DNA of 64,000 nucleotides from Mycolicibacterium senegalense (GTDB lineage Bacteria; Actinomycetota; Actinomycetes; Mycobacteriales; Mycobacteriaceae): positions 372,001-436,000 of the forward strand of contig NZ_CP081000.1 of assembly GCF_019645875.1 (NCBI RefSeq), in the 5' to 3' direction. Below, piece after piece: positions 60,823 through 64,000 of the stretch. Numbering within the stretch: position 1 is the stretch's first letter; each line of letters begins with the position of its first letter. Under the pieces are notes generated by a model, which saw nothing but the letters and a program-made list of their open reading frames with translations, was not told where the DNA came from and searched no databases. Position numbers and translations under genes: made by a program.

Positions 60823-63450
60823 TCACGTCGAGACGAGGCCCCCGGACGTGGTCGGGTTACCCGTGACGGTCACGGTGACAACGGTTGCGCCTGGATCTGA
60901 TGCGATGACCAGGCGAGCGTCGTTCGGGGACGAGACGACGTGACCACCGGTGACGACGACCTCATAGCCATTCGGATATTGGACGGCAGGCGTCGAGATG
61001 GTGGTCTGCGATCCCGCGGCGAAGGCGCCGGTACCGTCGACCCGCTCGGTGGAGTAGGTGAAAGTGAACTTGCCGTCTTCGCTCACTGTCCAGCCCTGTG
61101 GGGTTCCGGAGACGACTTGTGGGTAGGGCTTGGAGAGCGCCTGCAGGTTGCTCGTGTTGACGTTGTCGCCGACGGGCGGCAAAGATGGGTCGTAGACCAG
61201 GGATTGGTCGCTGGGGCTGGCGCTGCTCGTGATTTCACCGATGCCGGAGTATGCCCAGTCCGCCCAGCCGATCTGCTTCGCGTCGGCGGCCTGCGTTTCG
61301 GCCGCGAGTGCGTCGCGGTCGCTGGTGGCCCCGAATTCACCCATGAAGGCCGGCAATTCATGGTTCGCGGCGTAGACGGCGGCCCGTCTCGCCAGGATCG
61401 GTCCGACAATGGAACTCAGGTTGATGCCGGCGACGTTTCCGTAGCCGTGGTATTCGAGGACGGTGTTCGGATCGGCGATCGTGCCCAGTGCCACAGGCTG
61501 GCCGAACAAAATGGCGCTGATCTCGTCGACCGCCGGGCTGGCGGGTGAGATGAACACCGGCGTGTTCGGGTCGACCGACCGGATGGCGGCGATGGTCTGG
61601 TTGTACAGCGGGGTGAGTTGCTGGGTGCCGAAGAACGAACCGTTGAGAATGGTTGCGAGCCAGCCGGATCCAACCCATGGTTCGTTGATGATGTTGTAAC
61701 CGATGACATCGGGGTTGTCACCGAAGTAGCTCGCGACGGCTTGCCAGCTCTGCGCATAGTGGTTCTGTAGCCCGACGCCATCGGGGGCGTCGGCATTGGC
61801 CCAGAACGCGTCCCAGGCGTGGTTCTGGGCGGGGCTCAGGTAGTAGTTGACGACAAATTGGCCCAGCAGTGCACCCAGGTCCGGGTTGGGCAGTCCACCG
61901 GTCTGCGTTGCCCAACCCGGGGCGCCCTCGCCATGGAGTTCGGTGCTGTAGAGATCCTGGTGCATGTCGATGAAGGTGTAGATGCCGTGGTCGCTGAGCG
62001 TCTGCACGGTCTGCTCGATCCCGGCCAAGTAGTCCGTGTCGATCACACCTGGCTCGGGTTCGACTGCTGCCCAATTGATTCCCAGTCGCACCACGTTGAA
62101 CCCGTTGTCGGCCAGGAATTGCGCGTCATCGTCACTGAACCCCATTGCTGACGGGTCATACGGAGGTACTTTGTAGACCACGTTCACCCCGTGCATCAGG
62201 ACGACTTGTCCGTCACTGTTGGTGAACCAGGTGCCGGTGGTCGTGAGCTTGCCGGTGCCGGGCATGCTCGGCGGAGCCCCAGCGATGGTGCCGAATCTGC
62301 CTACGTCGCCGTGGGTGCCGAAGATGCCCGCGATGCCGCCCGCGCCGCCGAGGGCGACCAAGCCGTTCGCCTGGCCGCCCACTGCGCTGTCGCCGGCATC
62401 ACCACCGTTGCCCCCGATCCCGAACAGCTTGGAGCCATTGCCTCCGTCACCGCCGATACCGCCGACCGCGCCGTCGCCGCCGTCGCCGCCGCCACCACCG
62501 AGTCCGAAGAACAGTCCGCGTCCGTCGCCACCGAAACCTCCGGCGCCTCCGCGCGCTCCAGAAGTGGCCGAACCGCCGTCACCGCCGAGGCCGCCGACGC
62601 CCATCAGCAGTCCGCCCACCCCTCCCCGGCCACCGGCGGCGCCGGTACCTCCCATGCCGCCGGCACCGCCGTTGCCGAGCAGCCCCGCAGCACCTCCTGC
62701 TCCACCGGCCTGGCCCGCGGTGGTGCTGTGCCAGCCCGCGCCACCGTCGCCCAACAGCCAACCCCCGGCACCTCCGTCCGGGTGTTCTGCAGTGCCCGCC
62801 GCACCGTTGCCGATGGCGTAGGACCCGGTTGCGGTGTTGATGAACCCGTCGACGGCTTGACCGACCGGACTGGTGATCCACGCTTGTACAGCGTCGTGGA
62901 TCGGGTCGTACAGGACGACCCCAACCCTGGCAGCAGGTGACTGTGACAGCTGCGTGGTCACAATTGACTGGGGGCCGACAATCTTCGACTCGACCACGTT
63001 CGTCCGGCGGCTGGCCACACCCAGGGCTGCCCAGGTCAGCAAACTTGAATCCTGCGGTGTCGACGGGTGTTTGGTCGGTGCCGTTGGCTGACGTCTCGTA
63101 GTGGCCGGCTTCGCCGATCTGACCGGCGAGGAGTCGTCGGCGATTGTGGTCGTGACCCTGGCGGGCCTGGAGTCGGGCTTCTTGACCGGACCTTTTCGAG
63201 CTGGGACCTCACCGTGCTTGCGGTTGGCATGGCGGGGAGAAACGGACATCGGCTTGTTCGACTTCATGGGCCCGGCGTGTCCGGACGACGGCCGCACGCT
63301 CGACTCACTCTTGGCGGGCCCGCTGGTGGGACTGCCGGTGGACTCCCCGGTATCCGCAGACGCCACCCAGCTGCCAGAAGCGAGCACGGCCCCGATCCCG
63401 AGTGCAACTGCCAGCCCGCCCACCCGACCCACATACGCAGATGCGTTCAT
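60823..63450 (-). CDS. Secreted PGRS-like protein with endoglycoceramidase-type GH5 domain
   Basis: An 875-residue protein with four parts. (1) Sec signal peptide (1 to about 32, ending VASA). (2) A basic Ser/Pro/Lys-rich linker (about 33-200). (3) A PGRS-type region (about 209-387) that opens SYAIGNGAAG and continues as GGxGG repeats, as in PE_PGRS proteins but with no PE domain. (4) A GH5 catalytic domain (about 400-770): GFNVVRLGINWAAVEPEPG, DMHQDLYSTELHGEGAPGWA, acid/base Glu590 in NEPW, nucleophile Glu705 in GEFG; a beta-type tail follows. The GH5 blocks resemble endoglycoceramidases, which cut the glycan from glycolipids. Sec export and surface binding by the PGRS part are inferred. It converges on the dehydrogenase gene. 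Confidence 0.85.
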   Translation of the reverse strand: MNASAYVGRVGGLAVALGIGAVLASGSWVASADTGESTGSPTSGPAKSESSVRPSSGHAGPMKSNKPMSVSPRHANRKHGEVPARKGPVKKPDSRPARVTTTIADDSSPVRSAKPATTRRQPTAPTKHPSTPQDSSLLTWAALGVASRRTNVVESKIVGPQSIVTTQLSQSPAARVGVVLYDPIHDAVQAWITSPVGQAVDGFINTATGSYAIGNGAAGTAEHPDGGAGGWLLGDGGAGWHSTTAGQAGGAGGAAGLLGNGGAGGMGGTGAAGGRGGVGGLLMGVGGLGGDGGSATSGARGGAGGFGGDGRGLFFGLGGGGGDGGDGAVGGIGGDGGNGSKLFGIGGNGGDAGDSAVGGQANGLVALGGAGGIAGIFGTHGDVGRFGTIAGAPPSMPGTGKLTTTGTWFTNSDGQVVLMHGVNVVYKVPPYDPSAMGFSDDDAQFLADNGFNVVRLGINWAAVEPEPGVIDTDYLAGIEQTVQTLSDHGIYTFIDMHQDLYSTELHGEGAPGWATQTGGLPNPDLGALLGQFVVNYYLSPAQNHAWDAFWANADAPDGVGLQNHYAQSWQAVASYFGDNPDVIGYNIINEPWVGSGWLATILNGSFFGTQQLTPLYNQTIAAIRSVDPNTPVFISPASPAVDEISAILFGQPVALGTIADPNTVLEYHGYGNVAGINLSSIVGPILARRAAVYAANHELPAFMGEFGATSDRDALAAETQAADAKQIGWADWAYSGIGEITSSASPSDQSLVYDPSLPPVGDNVNTSNLQALSKPYPQVVSGTPQGWTVSEDGKFTFTYSTERVDGTGAFAAGSQTTISTPAVQYPNGYEVVVTGGHVVSSPNDARLVIASDPGATVVTVTVTGNPTTSGGLVST
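62290..62826 (-). repeat. PGRS-type glycine-rich coding repeat
   Basis: About 180 codons of imperfect GGxGGx triplets inside the GH5 gene, e.g. GNGGAGGMGGTGAAGG, very GC-rich (GGC/GGT/GCC). Such tracts vary in length between strains by slippage and are hard to assemble. The opening IGNGAAG equals the entry motif of the PGRS part of PE_PGRS proteins. Confidence 0.75.
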
Positions 63451-63524
63451 GCGCTCATCACTACACGACCTGAGCGGCCTGCATGGCCGAATTACCGGCA
63501 GCCGGTGTGCAGTTCGTGGCGAAG

Positions 63525-64000
63525 CTACGTCTTGTGCCGCGGTGATCTCAGGTTGAGTGTGCGCCGGGTGGCCGTGACGAGTTCGTCGACAAGCTTGCGG
63601 TCGTCGATACCGTCGAAGTCCACCCCGACGGCCGCCGAGATGCCGGCCATGACGAGGGCGGCTCGGACTTGGCCGGAGACGCCGGGTTCCGCGCCGGCGA
63701 GCAGATCGGCTTGCCGTTTCACCAGGGTGGCCGACTGCGGTTGCCGGCGCAGGAGTTCGGCGACACCGGGGTCGCCGGTGAAGATGGGAAACAGATCGCG
63801 GTGTGCGACGGCGAGGGAGATGTACCCGGTGAGCATCGACTCGGCTTGCGCTCGACTCCCACGCTGCGCCTCGGCGGTCTCGACCAGTTCCGCCAGCTCA
63901 CTGATGACGGGTTCCATGATGGCACTGAGCAGCTCGTCACGCGTGCGGAAGTGGTGGTAGATAGCCGATTTCGTCAGGCCAAGTTCGTCGGAGATCATCT
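63525..64000 (-). CDS. TetR-family regulator, N-terminus cut by window edge
   Basis: 158 codons are visible. The start of the helix-turn-helix lies outside; what remains begins ISDELGLTKSAIYHHFRTRDELLSAI, the second half of a TetR DNA-binding domain. The Met just before this is inside the conserved helix and is not the true start. The ligand domain resembles the TetR_C type with MLTGYISLAVAHRDLFPIF. It lies 74 bp upstream of the PGRS-GH5 gene on the same strand direction, so it could be co-transcribed with it or control it. Confidence 0.8.
   Translation of the reverse strand, partial: MISDELGLTKSAIYHHFRTRDELLSAIMEPVISELAELVETAEAQRGSRAQAESMLTGYISLAVAHRDLFPIFTGDPGVAELLRRQPQSATLVKRQADLLAGAEPGVSGQVRAALVMAGISAAVGVDFDGIDDRKLVDELVTATRRTLNLRSPRHKT

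Noticed and set aside
62219..62821. Pro-rich 200-codon plus-strand frame (PP-rich repeats)
   Set aside because: It is the complement of the PGRS glycine codons (GGC/GCC), not an independent proline-rich protein.
62290..62826. Glycine-codon repeat tract as a CRISPR or DNA-level repeat array
   Set aside because: The period is codon-based (GGxGGx), the frame is continuous, and there are no identical repeats with unique spacers.

Overview
The window is GC-rich actinobacterial DNA and almost certainly comes from a rapidly growing non-tuberculous mycobacterium (Mycolicibacterium or a close relative). Three things point there. It carries a complete trehalose polyphleate (TPP) lipid locus. It carries gene blocks in the same order as the M. 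tuberculosis Rv0247c-Rv0253 and Rv0259c-Rv0265c regions. It also has mycobacterial families such as PE-PPE hydrolase, PapA, MmpL, FAAL, MHB hemophore and PGRS. No rRNA, tRNA, insertion sequence, phage gene or CRISPR array was seen. Gene names taken from M. tuberculosis or M. smegmatis rest on remembered sequence similarity and gene order; no search was run.

Layout. 1-740: end of a dihydrodipicolinate-reductase-like gene and a long two-way hairpin. 0.75-20.2 kb: TPP locus, with a bimodular PKS on the minus strand divergent from papA3-mmpL10-PE acyltransferase-fadD23, then a Gap-like membrane protein. FadD23 activates fatty acid, Pks extends it, PapA3 acylates trehalose, MmpL10 exports the intermediate, and the secreted PE-PPE enzyme finishes the lipid outside. 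20.2-27.3 kb: flavin reductase, a 53-aa gene, and a seven-gene MoxR operon ordered like Bat (aerotolerance) operons (MoxR, DUF58, small membrane protein, two VWA proteins with damaged metal sites, a periplasmic-loading protein, a four-cysteine sensor-like protein), joined by very short overlaps. 27.4-31.6 kb: succinate dehydrogenase 1 operon with a CRP-type palindrome upstream. 31.6-35.3 kb: PEP-mutase-like enzyme, secreted protein, and an EamA/MocR pair whose start codons overlap.

35.3-42.7 kb: nitrite/nitrate assimilation. nirBD on plus and narK-nnaR-cbiX on minus. Both units have a leaderless-type promoter and the same GTGA-N8-TCAC element, placed 11 bp (one helical turn) apart relative to the two starts, which suggests a shared NnaR/GlnR-type activator site. 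CbiX is likely to supply siroheme for NirB. 42.7-47.9 kb: aminoglycoside 2'-N-acetyltransferase, 5-oxoprolinase subunits PxpB/PxpC, a queuosine-precursor-type transporter, a FecB2-like lipoprotein and a YeiH-type transporter preceded by a 29-aa one-helix ORF that looks like its detached first helix. 48-55.4 kb: two small secreted proteins (one a hemophore-domain protein), TetR/amidohydrolase/permease, ohr/ohrR with a perfect operator and leaderless promoter, and an MFS-universal-stress fusion.

55.6-60.8 kb: a ketone/alcohol oxidation cluster (Zn alcohol dehydrogenase, HAPMO-type Baeyer-Villiger monooxygenase, AraC regulator, and a second dehydrogenase that lacks the structural-zinc lobe). 60.8-63.5 kb: an unusual secreted protein joining a PGRS-type glycine-rich region, without a PE domain, to an endoglycoceramidase-like GH5 enzyme. 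A TetR gene is cut by the right edge.
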